64,000 bases of DNA from Limnanthes douglasii subsp. nivea (GCA_036936605.1 JAUPFV010000004.1:138827473-138891472), one strand, 5' to 3'. Positions 42,431 through 54,780 are shown, numbered from the stretch's first letter. Notes: a model not told the origin generated them from the sequence alone. Made by a program: numbers and translations.

Positions 42431-44900
42431 CTATGTTACTACTATGTACTCTACATCTATTGTAGAGAAAGCTACAATAGCTTGCAAGTGTGATTTCAAA
42501 CTAATCACACTCCCGGCTAAAGTAAAGACATATCGTGTCAGAGATATCCTTTTATCCATATCACCTGCAAAATCAAAATCAACAAAACCAACCACTGATC
42601 CTTCAATATCATTCAGTGATCCATCAATATTTGTGTTGTTGAAAGTTAACACAATTCTCGCAGTATTCTTAAGTAATCGAAGTATAAATTTCACTGCTTG
42701 CCAATATTATTTCCCATGACATCTTATGTAGCTGCTGAATACACTAATCGCATGTGAAATATCATGATGTGTGTATACCATAACATACATGATACTAACA
42801 ACTGCATTTATAAGTGGAACCTTTGACATTTTTTCAAACTCAGCATTGTCAATACTCAATCTTGATGTAGACAACTTGAAATGAGTAGCAAACAAGATGC
42901 TAACCGCCTTAACATCAAACATATTGAATTGTTGCAACACTTTATCAATATAGTTGTGTTGAGACAAGTGTAATGATCTTACACTTCTGAACATGATATC
43001 CTCATACCAAGAATCTTATTTGCTCTACCCAGATTCTTCATCTCAAACTCGGCAATATGTTATTTCTTTATTTGCACAATGTGTGATATACTACAAGCAA
43101 CAATAAGCATATCATCCACATAAAACAACAATTAAAACTAAGAATCATCTGAAATATTTTGATGGTACACGCGAATGCTATATGGCCTTTTCGTTAACCT
43201 TTTTGACACTATGAATGTATCTTTAAAATATAATGATTTTTTCAATGGACAAATCATTTTCCTCCATATTAGGTTTGAGGAACCCCTATGGTTGTCCTAT
43301 GTAGATTTGCTCCTCCAATTCCCCATGAAGAAACATAGTCTTCACATCCAACTTCTCAAGATCTAAATCTTGCAAAACTACCATGGCTAACAAAACTCGA
43401 ATCGAACTATGTTTCACCACTTAAGAAAACACTTCATTGAAATCTATTCTTTCCATTTTAGTAAAACCCTTAGTGACCAACATTGTCTTAAATTGAGGTA
43501 CCTCAACCCCTGGATTACATTACGTTTTTTTTAAAACTCATTTGCTGCATACAACCTTTTGTCCTTTAGGAAAATTAACAAGCTTCCATGTCTGATTCTT
43601 ATGAAGAGATTCAATATCTTCCTCCATAATATCAATCCACTGATATGCTTTTAAACTCGATATAACTTCGTTGTAGCTACTAGGTTCCTTCATCTCAACT
43701 TATTCCGCAAATAACATAGCATATATAACTAGATTCACATACATTTTTGGTGGTATAATCTCTCTTCTTTCTCTACCCAATACTATGTTATAAGGTTGTT
43801 GTTCTTTTTGGTTTAGGTGAATCATCATCACTATTATCTGATGCTCACGCTTCACCTCCTGATTCTAGATCCACGTCAAAATCATTTTAATTATTGGACC
43901 TACTATGAATTGATTCTACTTCAAGCTCCACCTGTTTACTCACAATTCATCCTGATTCGGCCATTTTTATTACTTCATTTTGACTGTCTTAGAAAGTAGA
44001 CTCATTCAAAGTAACGCCCCTACTGATGAGAAAACCTAGAAACTTTAGAGCGGTACACCATAACCTATATCCCTTCACTCCAGTAGCATATCCTAAAAAT
44101 ATGCACTTCTTTTCCATTAGCTCATATTTACCATCTCTCAAATGAGCGTACACAAGAGACCAAACACCCTAAATTATTCGTAATCAGCCAAAGATCCATA
44201 CCAAATCTCAAAAGGAGTTTTGTAATCAATACCCATTGATGGAGACCGATTCATTTGTATTTATAGCTTCAGCCCAAAAATCCTTTCCTACATCGGTATA
44301 TGAGAGCATACTTTGTGCCTTGTTACAAAGTGCTCTGTTTATTCTTTCTGCGAACCTAATATGTTATGGTATTCTAGAATAAGTACGATGAGCACTATTC
44401 CTTCAGCTATGTATAACTCGTTGAACTCGCGACTGCAAAATTCTAACCTATTATTTGTCCTAAGACGCTTGATCTTTCTTCATGCCTGCTTCTCAATCAT
44501 CGTCTTCAATTTGTCAAAGGTTGAATATGCCTCATCTTTTATTTTCAAAAAGTAAAATCATGTCATCCTTGAATAATAATCGATCAAACTCGTGTAGTAT
44601 ATGGCTCGACTCTTTGAGGGAATTTTGTTTGGCTCCCAAAGATCTAAGTGAATGTAATACATTCTTCTTTTAGTCTTTCTTACAGTCGACTTGCTGATTT
44701 TGACTCTAGTTTATTTACCAAACGGACAGTCTTCACAAAATTCCAATGATTCTACTTTATATTCTTTCAACAAATCTCTATGTCCCAAAATAGCTAATCA
44801 TTTTCACTCATGTGGCCGAGATGCCAATGCCATAACTAATTCTAATCCTGCTGAATATTCTTCGTTGATGATGCTATTGTAACATCCTCAATAACAACAC
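42431..44900 (-). pseudogene. copia pol remnants (integrase, RT, RNase H)
   Basis: RNase H-like text appears at 42694-42431 (FDFAGDMDKRISLTRYVFTL, then ALKSHLQ-like and STIDVEYIVVT). RT C-terminal text lies at 42994-42707. The RT active-site motif YVDDM is encoded at 43122-43108 and followed by LIVACS. Integrase/linker text (HLRDGKYELMEKKCIFLGYA) is near 44150-44100. These follow the copia order integrase then RT then RNase H. Stops and shifts are frequent. Confidence 0.72.
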
Positions 44901-45095
44901 CCCCTTGGAGAATGTAAAGCCTATTATGTAAATTGTCTTTCAAACACACCATTGAGCATGTCACTGTCTTTCAAACACACCATTTGTTTATAAGTATCGA
45001 ACCATTGCTTGAACTGACACATTTAATACATAGCACGTCACTACAAATTGTAATTGCAAAATCTAATTTCGCAATCCAAAGTTATGATACCAATT

Positions 45096-45432
45096 TGTTT
45101 TTAATCACTATGCAATGTATCACAAATGACTCAAGCACATAACAAAATAAAAAACATGAAAAAAGTATACAAACTTTTAACATGGTTCGAAAATGTCTAC
45201 GTCCACGCTCACTTCCAAAAAGAAGTGTTTCAGAAAAGGTTACACATTTCCAGATTATCTTGTTATGTAGCTTTAAATAGTTTATCCATAAGGAATAAAT
45301 AGGTTTTGCTTGATAATGGACTTAGTGGATTTACATACACTATTTTATGACACGATAACGTTTTACGCTGCCAATAACACATAACTATATCAACGGACAT
45401 GATACACTGTCAAAATATTATTCGATTCATCA
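45096..45432 (-). repeat. 5' LTR of element E (approximate)
   Basis: Partner of 41754-42043. It contains an extra internal stretch (about 45268-45330) missing from the left copy. Confidence 0.58.
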
Positions 45433-46069
45433 TCGATCAATATGGATCGATGGTTCATGAAATATTGTGTTTATTTTTTAATGTATTTTTTATCGGATCA
45501 TTTTTATCCGTTTTTTTTTCTGTTTCATGCGAAAGTGCACGTCTAGTTAGAAAAATATTGTTTTACGAATTTTAGCCGGTCATTTGTAACATATGATGGG
45601 TTTTCACAAAAATATATTATGATGTCTTATTTATTTCGTTTAGGTTGAAATCTCCATAAAACTAGAATTCTAATGTAATTTTTCAATATGACACACATAA
45701 ATTGAAGATGATGGCTAACACTCCTGTTATATTTTCATATTTTCATGAATATCGAATTATTAGAAGACCAATTAGGCCCACTATATCAGCATTGACTAAT
45801 ATGCAACATTTACTGAGTTCACCCAGATCCTCTATACTGCTTCAGACTGAACATTAGTTCGAAAATCTTGAATCATATTTCCATTAATAAAATCCCAGAA
45901 ATACAAAGGACTCATCCTTAGTAATACTATACAAAATATATTCTTAATAAAACGAACCACAATCCCCCGAAAATGAAATTAAAATTCAAAATCGGGTTAC
46001 ATATGATCCGACATTCGATGAACAGAGAAAATAAATCAACAATATCATATCAACACATGGAACGATTAT
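45433..46069. other. spacer downstream of the Dof gene
   Basis: AT-rich with no recognisable coding region. The part nearest 46069 is the 3' flank of the Dof gene. Confidence 0.5.
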
Positions 46070-46708
46070 TCATGGATTGATATCAATATCATCCCAAGGT
46101 GTACTGAAATCAAAAGATAAAAGTGTATCCATCTCATTCCAATTCCAGTTATCTGTTAACGACACGTTCATCTCCATCATCATACTGCTGCTGCTTATGC
46201 TTGGATCTTCAAAAGAAACCGAAACTGAAGATGGGTCTGTCTCAAATGAACCTGAGCTTGTACCTGGAAATATAAATTTCAAGTCTTGATCGGTTTCAGG
46301 AACTAAAGGGACCACTAACTCATCGGTTTCGTTTTTAAACCCAACAAGATCCGTAGTTTCCAAATGGGTAGCAGTAGTAGTAGTCGTCGGATTTTTGTTT
46401 CGGGTTCTTTTGGTTTTCGATGTTTTGACACGCTTTTTGTTGTTCTTGTTGCTGCTGACATGTAGGTTACGAACAGAGCCACCTTTAGTCCAGTGTCTTT
46501 TACAAGTTTTGCAGAAATGTCTAGGCTGTGATTTGTTGTAGTTGTTGTAGTAACAGAACTTTGTCTTCGTAGAACTGCACCTCGGACATTTGATCGCCTC
46601 GTCTGATTGATCTTCTTCGTTTTGTTGTTGTTGTTGTTGGTCGATCGGTAATGAAAAGTTTATTATCGGGGTCGAAATGTCTGACACTCTATTAGAACTC
46701 GATCTCAT
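46070..46708 (-). CDS. Dof-type zinc-finger transcription factor
   Basis: This is a plant-specific DNA-binding protein that acts in the nucleus; Dof factors bind AAAG cores. The 212-residue frame has the Dof finger at about residues 39-88: C41-x2-C44, then C66-x2-C69, with the conserved texts KFCYYNNYN and [17 protein letters not shown]. Ahead is a Gln run (24-29). After it is a Lys/Arg/Thr-rich tract ([16 protein letters not shown]), probably nuclear-localising, then an acidic Ser-rich region and a C-terminus with [14 protein letters not shown], possibly activating. The finger's usual VPVGGG tail is replaced by LHVSSN. The first ATG is at 46708; the frame stays open upstream to 46768 without an ATG, so a spliced 5' exon is possible. 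It is shorter than many Dofs but uninterrupted. The member could not be named. Confidence 0.93.
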   Translation of the reverse strand: MRSSSNRVSDISTPIINFSLPIDQQQQQQNEEDQSDEAIKCPRCSSTKTKFCYYNNYNKSQPRHFCKTCKRHWTKGGSVRNLHVSSNKNNKKRVKTSKTKRTRNKNPTTTTTATHLETTDLVGFKNETDELVVPLVPETDQDLKFIFPGTSSGSFETDPSSVSVSFEDPSISSSSMMMEMNVSLTDNWNWNEMDTLLSFDFSTPWDDIDINP

Positions 46709-46877
46709 CTCTCGACTGAGTAAACCTATCAACTTAAACGCTTTGGATGTTTTAAGACTAAATAAATATCAGAAATGTCGATCAAGAATCAAGAAGAAAA
46801 GGTAAAATCAGTCACTTTAAGATCTGAAGAGAAAATGAGAATATGAAAGAGATGGTGGTCGGAAGCAAGGAAAATAG

Positions 46878-46887
46878 TATAAATATA
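46878..46887 (-). promoter_or_regulatory. putative TATA box of the Dof gene
   Basis: TATATTTATA on the minus strand lies 170 bp before the ATG at 46708. The distance fits a 5' untranslated region of about 140 nt. No other core element was identified. Confidence 0.45.
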
Positions 46888-47082
46888 GGTGAAAATTCCC
46901 ACTAGTACATTATATGCTGCGTGAGTATTAAATTAATTTTTTTATTCATTTTCTTTTAAAAAGTTTCATATTTAAAAATTATATATGTTTAGTCCGCGTG
47001 TAATTACTCTAAAAGGGATATGTGATATTTAAATAGTAGATTTTTGTCTCCAATTAGTTAATAAATTTACTGTTTAACTCTC

Positions 47083-47126
47083 ATGACTGCTTCTAAACAA
47101 TCTTATGACTGCTTCTAAACAATCTT
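47083..47126 (+). repeat. 22-bp tandem duplication
   Basis: ATGACTGCTTCTAAACAATC followed by TT occurs twice in perfect tandem (47083-47104 and 47105-47126) in the upstream region of the Dof gene. Confidence 0.9.
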
Positions 47127-47156
47127 GTAAAAGACTAAATATGAAGAAAAAAAATA

Positions 47157-47358
47157 GCCCACAAGGGGTAGCGAGTTGGTTGAGTATGACATTTTTATGA
47201 TCAAAAGGTCATGAGTTCGAGTCCCTCTACATATGTTTTCTCGGCTGAGCCTGTCACCTTGTGTGGTTTATCTTCTGGCGTTGGTTTGCAGGCTATCGCG
47301 TCAGACTGAGGGTTTACCCTGTGCGCACTCATTGCATTCTGAGTAGCGGCTGCGGGTT
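47157..47358 (+). mobile_element. tRNA-derived SINE
   Basis: An RNA polymerase III-like box A (TAGCGAGTTGGTTGAG, 47169-47184) and box B (AGTTCGAGTCC, 47214-47224) open a unit of about 200 bp. It continues with TCTCGGCTGAGCCTGTCACC and GAGGGTTTACC and ends in an A-rich tail. AAGAAAAAAA flanks both sides (47144 region and 47359 region), a probable target duplication, although the A-rich tail makes this uncertain. It lies about 270 bp beyond the Dof TATA box. It encodes no protein and would move using LINE enzymes. Confidence 0.75.
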
Positions 47359-47814
47359 AAGAAAAAAATGAATAATTAAAAAAATTAAAATAAACGCCAA
47401 AAAAAAGAAAAAACTTATAATTCTATATACGTTTGATAAATTGGAATAAATGTTGTTTAAAAAAATTAATAAAATTGATTTCTTAACAGCTAAGATGAAA
47501 TGGGCTCGTAACACGTGGAGGATTCTACACCGTTTATAGTGCTTGTTGCCTATACAATGGGTTGTAAAGAGATACCATGTTTTCATGCAACTGCTGATTC
47601 ATTATTAACTTTTAAAGTCTACCAAGTGGGGTGTATAGGAATCCAATCCAAACCGACCAATGTTTTTAAAAGGTTTAGATATATGATCTGAATTATTGTT
47701 ATGACATTGTTAATCCGATTCACGTTTTATTTTGCACGGGGAAAATTTTAAAAATTCGAGGGTTATATCTCTGATGGTTTCGGTGGTAAACATGAGATAC
47801 AAATCCAATTTAAG
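47359..47814. other. spacer between SINE and LINE
   Basis: No gene seen. The part near 47700-47814 may be the 5' untranslated region of the LINE. Confidence 0.4.
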
Positions 47815-48574
47815 ATGATTAAGATTTTAAATTGGAATGTTAGAGGGATTAAAACAAAATCTATTCAAGAAGATTCAAAACTATTGTTTTTATTAAGTAT
47901 GTAAATATTGTGGTCATTCAAGTTCCCCAGTCAAAGAGGATAACATGCTATGCACAACTAGAAAAATTAATATGGATGGTTTCTCTTATAACATCTCCAA
48001 TAAATTTTGGATCTTCTGGAAAAATGACTTAAATGTTAAGGTGGTGCTTAATCATCCTCAATTATTACACACTGAAGTTACTAATATTAACGATAATACT
48101 TGTTTCCTATCAACTATTATATATGCCGAGTGTCAAAGGATTTGTAGGTTTGATCGATGGAATTCTCTAAGAGAAATTTCAACTGCTATTGTTGACAAGG
48201 AATGGATTTTAATGGGAGACTACAATGCTATTACATCTCTTGATAAGAAGAGAGGCTGCATCATCTACTCTATGGACAACTCTAACGACTTTAATGATAT
48301 GATAAGTAACTGTAACTTTAAAGATGCTGGCTATTATGGTTCTAAATTTACTTTGTATAAAAATGTTAAGTGGAAAAGACTAGACAGATTGTTATACAAC
48401 TCTGCGTGGTCTAACACTTCCAATGATACTAAAGTGATGCACATGGCTAGAACATTATATAATCATAGCCTATTGTGCATCACTATTAGTAAAGAGAAGT
48501 TGAACTTTCAAAAAAGCTTTAAATTTCTTGATATGTGGACTCTTAATTCTGATTTCCTTCCTTTTGTAGAATAA
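47815..48574 (+). pseudogene. LINE apurinic-type endonuclease remnant
   Basis: It starts MIKILNWNVRGIKTKS, the usual opening of plant L1 endonucleases with the catalytic-site Asn. After early stops near 47900, a 209-residue frame carries EWILMGDYNAITSLDKK (the GDFNA motif region) and KWKRLDRLLYNSAW (the RLDR region). The final SDH-like motif appears as YNHSLL, so a key Asp looks lost. The enzyme would nick target DNA to prime reverse transcription. Confidence 0.78.
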
Positions 48575-48634
48575 AACTTGAATAAAGATTTAAAAGGATT
48601 CCCTCTTTTTGTTTACTGGAAAAAGTAAAACAGG

Positions 48635-50438
48635 TTGAAAAAAGATTTAAAAGAATGGAATAAAAATCAATTTGGGAATATTTTCGATAAAGTTAAAGAA
48701 GTTGAAATCAATGTTAAAAACATGGAGATAAATCATATGGAGAACAATAACAATGACTCTAAAAAGGACTTCTCAAAAGCTAATTTTGATCTGCTCTTAG
48801 CTCTTAATATGGAAGAATCCTACTGGTTTAAAAAATGATATACTACTTGGTTGAAAAATGGTGATAGGAATACTAAGGTTTTTCACTATTATGTGAAAAT
48901 AAAAAGTAAGAGATCTAGCATTAATGGTATCAAAGATGGGGATAATTGGCCATTGACAAATACCAGATTGATATGGATGGGTTTATGCTTTCTTCTATAA
49001 GACATACTAGATTATTATTAAGGATGACCTATGTCTGGCATTAACAAATTTTATGCTCGGTAAGAAAATCCCTGAAAGAATATTGGCTACAAGAATTTGT
49101 CTAATTCCTAAGTCTACTAATCCTAATAAAATAAAAAGGATTTTAGACCTATTGGATTGTGTAGTTTTCTTAGTAGAATAATGTCTAAATTGTTAAACAA
49201 CAGACTAATTACGATTCTGCCTAAAGTGATCTCTAAGGTTCAATGAGCCTTTATACCTAAGTCTTCTATTCAAGAGAACATATTAATAGCTATAGAATTA
49301 ATTTTTGACCTAAAAAAAGAATAAAACTAGTAACCTAATGATTCAGGTCGATATGACTAAGGCATTTGATATGTTGTCTCGTTCATTTCTTACTAAAGTC
49401 TTTGATTCTTTTAGGTTTTCTTCTGATTGCGTAAACTTAATTCATAATCTTATTAGTTCAGTCAATGTTTCTCTTTTTTTATTAATGGAAATGTATATGA
49501 TTTTTTTAATACTAAAAGGGGTTTGAGATATGTGGATCCTCTGCCCTTCAGTCTCTTCATTTTGGCAAAGGAAATCCTAATTATGAGTCTCTATAAACTG
49601 TTCATGGACAATATAACTATGAATTTTTCTTCTAGAAGTAAAATGTTAATTTCATGCTTAGTGTTTGCAGATGATATTCTCATTTTTGTTAATAGTATGG
49701 ATGATACTATTAACAAGCTTGGTTTCTTTCTTCAGACTTATCAAACTATTTCAGGTCAAGTTATTAATAAGGACAAGACTAAAATTTTCCCCTCAACTAG
49801 GATGACCAATACAAGGATTAATGATATTACTAATCTATCGGGTTTTAATGATAGTTCTTTGTCTATGGATTATCTAGAATCACTCTAAACCATAATAATA
49901 GGCTAGTACCTTCAGTAACTTACTAAACAAGATAAACAACAAAATCAAGGACTGAGAGTGCAAAAACTTATCTTTTTTACGAAGGCTGGTGCTGATCAAC
50001 TCTGTCCTCATGCCCATCCTAACTTATTGTATGCAAAGTATCTCTATCCGTGTTGGCATCACAACAAGAATGGAAAACAAATTAAATAAATATCTGTGGG
50101 GATCATCTAATAATGAAAAAAGGATTCACTGGTCTACATGGAATTCTTTATGTAAACCATTCAATGAGGATGGTCTAAACATACGTAAGTTTTCTGATTT
50201 ACAAGATATATTTTCTTGTAAGATTTGGTTTAATTACAAGTCAATAAGAGTCTATGGGCAAATATTATGCATAAAACTTACTGTAATGAAATGCATCCTT
50301 TTTAAGTAGCCTATTCTAAGTTGGGCTCTCATGTATGGAAGAGATTGGCTAAGATAAAGGAGAAAGTTGAGCCTAATATAAGATAAATTCTTGGTAAAGT
50401 TGAGATCGACTATTGGGTGGAAAATTGGTATGATATTG
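48635..50438 (+). pseudogene. LINE reverse transcriptase remnant
   Basis: Pieces in several frames: a KEWNKNQFGNIFDKVKE linker near 48640; RT text around 49080-49330 (RILATRICLIPKSTNP-like, QENILIA-like); VDMTKAFDMLSRSFL near 49345; CLVFADDILIFVNSMDD near 49660 with the FADD active site; and C-terminal text LINSVLMPILTYCMQ and IHWSTWNSLCKP near 49990-50150, ending at KVEIDYWVENWYDIG near 50430. Stops and shifts separate the pieces. Confidence 0.78.
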
Positions 50439-51435
50439 GCCGGAAACGCTTCAATCTCCTAGGGAAAGTCGTAATACTTGTTTTTTCCAATATCATCATG
50501 ATATTGGCCACAACACCGAAGACTGCATCTCTTTGAAACAAGAAGTGCAGAATCTTATTGAAAAGAGGAAGCTGGGAGCTTATGTCAAGAGAAGAAGTTG
50601 ATACAGGCCTGACAATGCTCACCGGACTGGCCCAACGAACAATGCGGGGACATCTTCTCCAGAAGGAGCTATGGTAATCCTTGAAAGGTTTGATGTAGAA
50701 TCGGAGTATTTAGATCCTGATCCAACCCAGAATAAAGTGGGGGTTATAACGGAACAAACTAAGACAGTGTTCAGACTCATAAGATATTTTGAGTCACTTA
50801 CTATATTTGGAGGGGACACTATGACTGCGCCAACTCCTTCTTCAAGGAAGAGGCATGTTCACACTCTAGCTACTCAGTTAGAGGGAGGCATTTCTTCTTA
50901 TCAATCCCAAATTCATTTTCCCTTCATTGTTTTTTATGAAGATGATCTAAGAGATATAGCTGGGCCTCAAGAGGATGCTGTGGTTATAGGAGCTTCAATT
51001 GGGGGCAATAACATCAGGCGAATTCTGATTGACACTGGCAGCTCAGCCAATATTCTCTTTTTAAGTTCTTATAAATAGATGTAGAATCCTACTATGATTC
51101 AGAATTCGAACAGATCCATTGTGGGCTTCATAGGAAGCTCTGCGGATGTAATCGGAGAATTTGAGGAGGCGGTATTGTTGGGCAAAGGCCCTTTAAAAAA
51201 GATGGTCAGGGTGCTATTCATTGTGGTAGATTGTCCCACATGTTACAATGCGATTGTTGGGAGGTCCTGGCTCTCTAGGATGCATGTTGTGGCTTCAAAA
51301 GTCCATCAATGTTTAAAGTATGCAGTTCAAAGACAAGTGGGAGTTGTCCGGAGTAGCCAAAAAATAGCAAGAGAATGTTATGTAACTGCACTTGCTCTTA
51401 GAACTCTAGGGGCAGTCCGGGTTAATGAAGATTAG
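50439..51435 (+). pseudogene. gag C-terminus and aspartic protease (element F)
   Basis: The gag end carries the C/H-rich CFFQYHHDIGHNTEDC text and KQEVQNLIEKRKLG. The protease then shows IGASIGGNN and RILIDTGSSANILF with an intact DTG, followed by GFIGSSADVIGEFEE and DCPTCYNAIVGRSWL. A frame change occurs near 50600 and stops at 51076-51078 and 51082-51084. The first two thirds of gag are absent. Confidence 0.83.
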
Positions 51436-51519
51436 CAGTTGTTGGGGCCCTATGGGGGTGAGGGTGAAATTGATGACCCCAGAGAGACCCCTGGTGTTTT
51501 TATACCAATCGAATAAGTT

Positions 51520-54500
51520 AAAACCCACTCTCTGGCTGAAGGAAGGAGTGTTAAAGTTGGCTCCAAGATGGCACCAGAATTGAAGAAACAATTATTATTC
51601 TTTTTGGCTGATCACCAACATGTTTTTGCTTGGTGCAATGCTGATGTGACCGGAGTACCTGCAAGTGCTATATCACACAAGCTGTCTATCCGGAGAGATT
51701 TTGCACCTGTTGTGCAAAAAAATGAGAGCTTTTTCTAAGGAGAAAGCTGATGTAATAGTTCAAGAAGTTGTCTGGCTTACCAAGATGGGGCACATAAAGG
51801 AGTCTCAATATCCTTTATGGACAACCAACCCAGTGTTAGTAAAGAAAAAGAATGGGAAATGACGTATGTGTATCGACTTTACTGACCTCAACAGAGCTTG
51901 CCCAAAAGATCTTTATCCAGTCCCCTGGATAGATCAGTTGGTAGACTTCACATCTGGAAACAAGTTATTATCATTCATGGATGCCTTCTCCGGTTATAAC
52001 CAGATACAGGTGGATATGAAGGACCAAGAACACACTACCTTTGTTACAGATAAGGGTCTCCATTGTTACAAGGTTATGCCTTTTGGGTTGAAAAATGATG
52101 GGGCTACTTATCAGAGGTTGGTGAACAAAGCAGTTGCTGATCAGATTGGGAGAAATATGGAAGTATATATTGATGATATGATGGTGAAAAGCTTAGAAGA
52201 AGAGTTGCACCTAATTGATCTTCAAGAAACTTTTTCCAACTTGACAAAAGTTAATTTAAAATTGAATCCTGAAAAATGTGTGTTTGGGGCGCAGTCCGGA
52301 ATTTTTTTGGGGTATGTAATAAGTGAAAAAGGGATACAGCCTAATCCGGACCAGCTCGATGCCCTATTAAAAATAGACCATCCTCGAAATGTTAAAGAAG
52401 TACAAAGGGAACAGGAAGATTGGCTGCATTAAATTATTTTATTTCAAGGTCTTCAACAGATATGCCCCGTTTTCTCAGACCTTGAAGGGCGCTAAAGACT
52501 TCAACTGGTCTCCACAATGCGACCATGCGTTTGATCAAATAAAGAAGCATTTGTCTTCTCCCAAAACCCTTTTTAAACCTGTTGACGAAGAAACACTGTA
52601 TATATATATATATACTTAGCTGTGTCAGAATGTGTTATAAGTGCAGTACTGGTAAGAGAGGTGGAAAATTATCCTCGCCCGGTGTACTACATCAGCAAGA
52701 GTCTGATGGATGCTGAAAAGAGGTACCTAAAGCTTGAAAAGCTGGCACTAGCCCTGGTGATTGCTGCTAGATAAATGAGACCATATTTTCAGTCTCATTC
52801 CATCATCGTCCGGACATCTTTTCCTTTGAAAAATGTTCTTCAAAAGGCAGACATATCAAGTAGGATGACCAAATGGTCAGTGGAATTGGGTGATTATGAT
52901 ATTGATTTTACCCCACGAACTGCAATCAAAGCTCAGTTTGTTGCTGATTACTTGGTAGACTTTCATTTGAACAGGATTATTAAGCAAGCTACATAAGAGA
53001 AAACTAAAAAAGAGTGGGTTGTCCGGACATATGATGGATCAAGCACAATTGGTTGTGGGGCTGGGATTCGTTTAACCTCTCTGTATGATGATAAGTTATA
53101 CCAGGCTATATGCTTTGCTTTTAGGGCTTCTAACAACGAGTCTGAATATAAGGTAGCTATAGCTAGTCTAAAGTTAGCTTTTCTATATGGGGCTAAAAGA
53201 GTTAGATTAATGAGTGATTCTCAGCTTCTTATCCACCATGATCAAGGTCAGTCTGAAGCCAAGAAGGAGCATTTGATCAAATATTTTTTCATTCTTAAAG
53301 AAGTAGCAGCCAACTTCAAAAATGTCAGTTATGAGCATATTCCGAGATCGGAATACACACTGGCAGACTCCTTAGCAACCATAGCATACTCTGAGTCCTA
53401 CCCATGGATTCATGTATAAGAATGCCCATCCATACAACCAAATAAGAGAAAAGAAGAGGAGGAGAGCTTAATTGTACAAGTGGTTCAACCCAAAGATTGG
53501 AGATTTCCCCTTCTTCAATACATCTCTGATGGAATTTTGCCTCCAGAGAAGGCTATGGCCAGGAAAATGAAACACAGGGCTCGTTCTTTCTTGATCATAA
53601 GAGAGGTTCTTTATAAAAAGTCATTCATCAGAGCTCCCCTACGTTGTTTGGGGGCTGACGAGTCCCAATTTTTTTATCTGAACTACGTGATGGAGAGGGA
53701 TCAGCACATTGTGGCTATAGAGCTCTAACCCTGAGGGTTTTGTTGGCCGGATACTATTGTCCTTCCATTATGATGGATGCTAAGGAATTGGTGAAGAAAT
53801 GTGACCCATGTCAAAGATATGGTAACAAAATTCATATCCCAACTGTTCCTATAGAGTCAATTTCTGAGCCAGTGCCTTTTGCTCGTTGGGGACTGGATTT
53901 AGTTGGGCCTCTACCAACGGCGTCCGGAGGGTGCAGGACTATTATTGTAGCCATTTATTATTTCTCAAAGTGGATAGAAGAAGTCCCCATGGCAGGAACT
54001 ACTTCGAAAGTTGTTTAAAAATTTATGCTATCTAACATTTGTTGTAGATTTGGGGTTCAACAAAAGATAACCACAGATAATGGGCCACAATTTGATAACA
54101 AGGATATGAAGAATTTATGTGCCTCCAAGGGCATTCAACATTTCTTCTCTTCTCCTTTCTACCCACAAGCAAATGGTCAAGTTGGAGTGGTAAACACGAC
54201 CATTCTGTCCGGTCTGAAAAATAATTTAGAAGGGGCTATAGGGAAGTGGCCAAGCTATTTGCAAGAAGTATTGTGGGCATACCAGACTACTCCTGGAGCT
54301 GCTACACAAGAATCTCCTTTTGACTTGATGTATGGGATGGATGCAATTACTCATATAAAGGCAACTCTACCATCATACAGAGTCCACAATTATTCCGAAC
54401 AGACCAATAAATTGGCAATCAAAAGTCAGTTGGACTTAATAGAAGAAAGAAGAGTTAAGGCTCATCTTAGAGCCACCCATTACCAAGGCTTGATGAGAAG

Positions 54501-54734
54501 CATATTTGCTTCCAAAATCAAGAGAAGGTATTTTCAGTCAGGGGATAAAGTATTAAAAAAGGTTTTTTTGCATACTAAGGAGAAGCAGTTCGGTAAACTA
54601 GCTCCGAACTGGGAAGGCCCTTATGAGGTCTCTGAAAAACTTAAGCCTCGGACATATAGGCTTCAAGAAAAAAATGGAAGAATACTAAAGCACCTATGGA
54701 ATATTGAACACCCTTTCGGTTATATCTGGAATGA
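51520..54734 (+). pseudogene. pol of element F (RT, RNase H, second RNase H, integrase), degenerate
   Basis: RT shows KKKNGK, then a TGA at 51863-51865 in place of Trp, FTDLNRACPKDLYPVPW, YNQIQVD, the MPFGLKN segment missing from A, and VYIDDMMVKS with the active-site Asp pair. RNase H text is YYISKSLMDAEKRY; the tether is SRMTKWSVELGDYDID; the second RNase H-like domain has NNESEY, SDSQLL and ADSLATIA. Integrase keeps CDPCQRY and TTDNG but the first catalytic Asp is Tyr (53956-53958) and the catalytic Glu is Gly (54184-54186). Further stops and shifts lie near 52430, 52790, 53420, 53700 and 54020. Confidence 0.88.
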
Positions 54735-54780
54735 AAGTTGTGTAAATATTTACTTGTTTAAAGTCCATGTAAATATTAAG

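Larger units (their letters stand above)
41754..45432 (-). mobile_element. Element E: degenerate Ty1/copia retrotransposon
   Basis: Two related terminal regions (41754-42043 and 45096-45432) flank copia-type integrase and RT/RNase H pieces on the minus strand. Just inside the right LTR the minus strand reads TTGGTATCATAACTTTGG, like the initiator-Met tRNA primer site usual in copia elements. All frames are broken and the internal part is short, so much of gag is missing. Confidence 0.72.
47815..50438 (+). mobile_element. L1-type LINE, internally deleted and 3'-cut by element F
   Basis: An endonuclease region is followed by reverse transcriptase pieces in the order expected for an L1-like ORF2. 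The frame is interrupted many times and the part between them is shortened. The 3' end, including any poly(A) tail, is replaced at about 50439 by gag sequence of element F. Confidence 0.8.
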
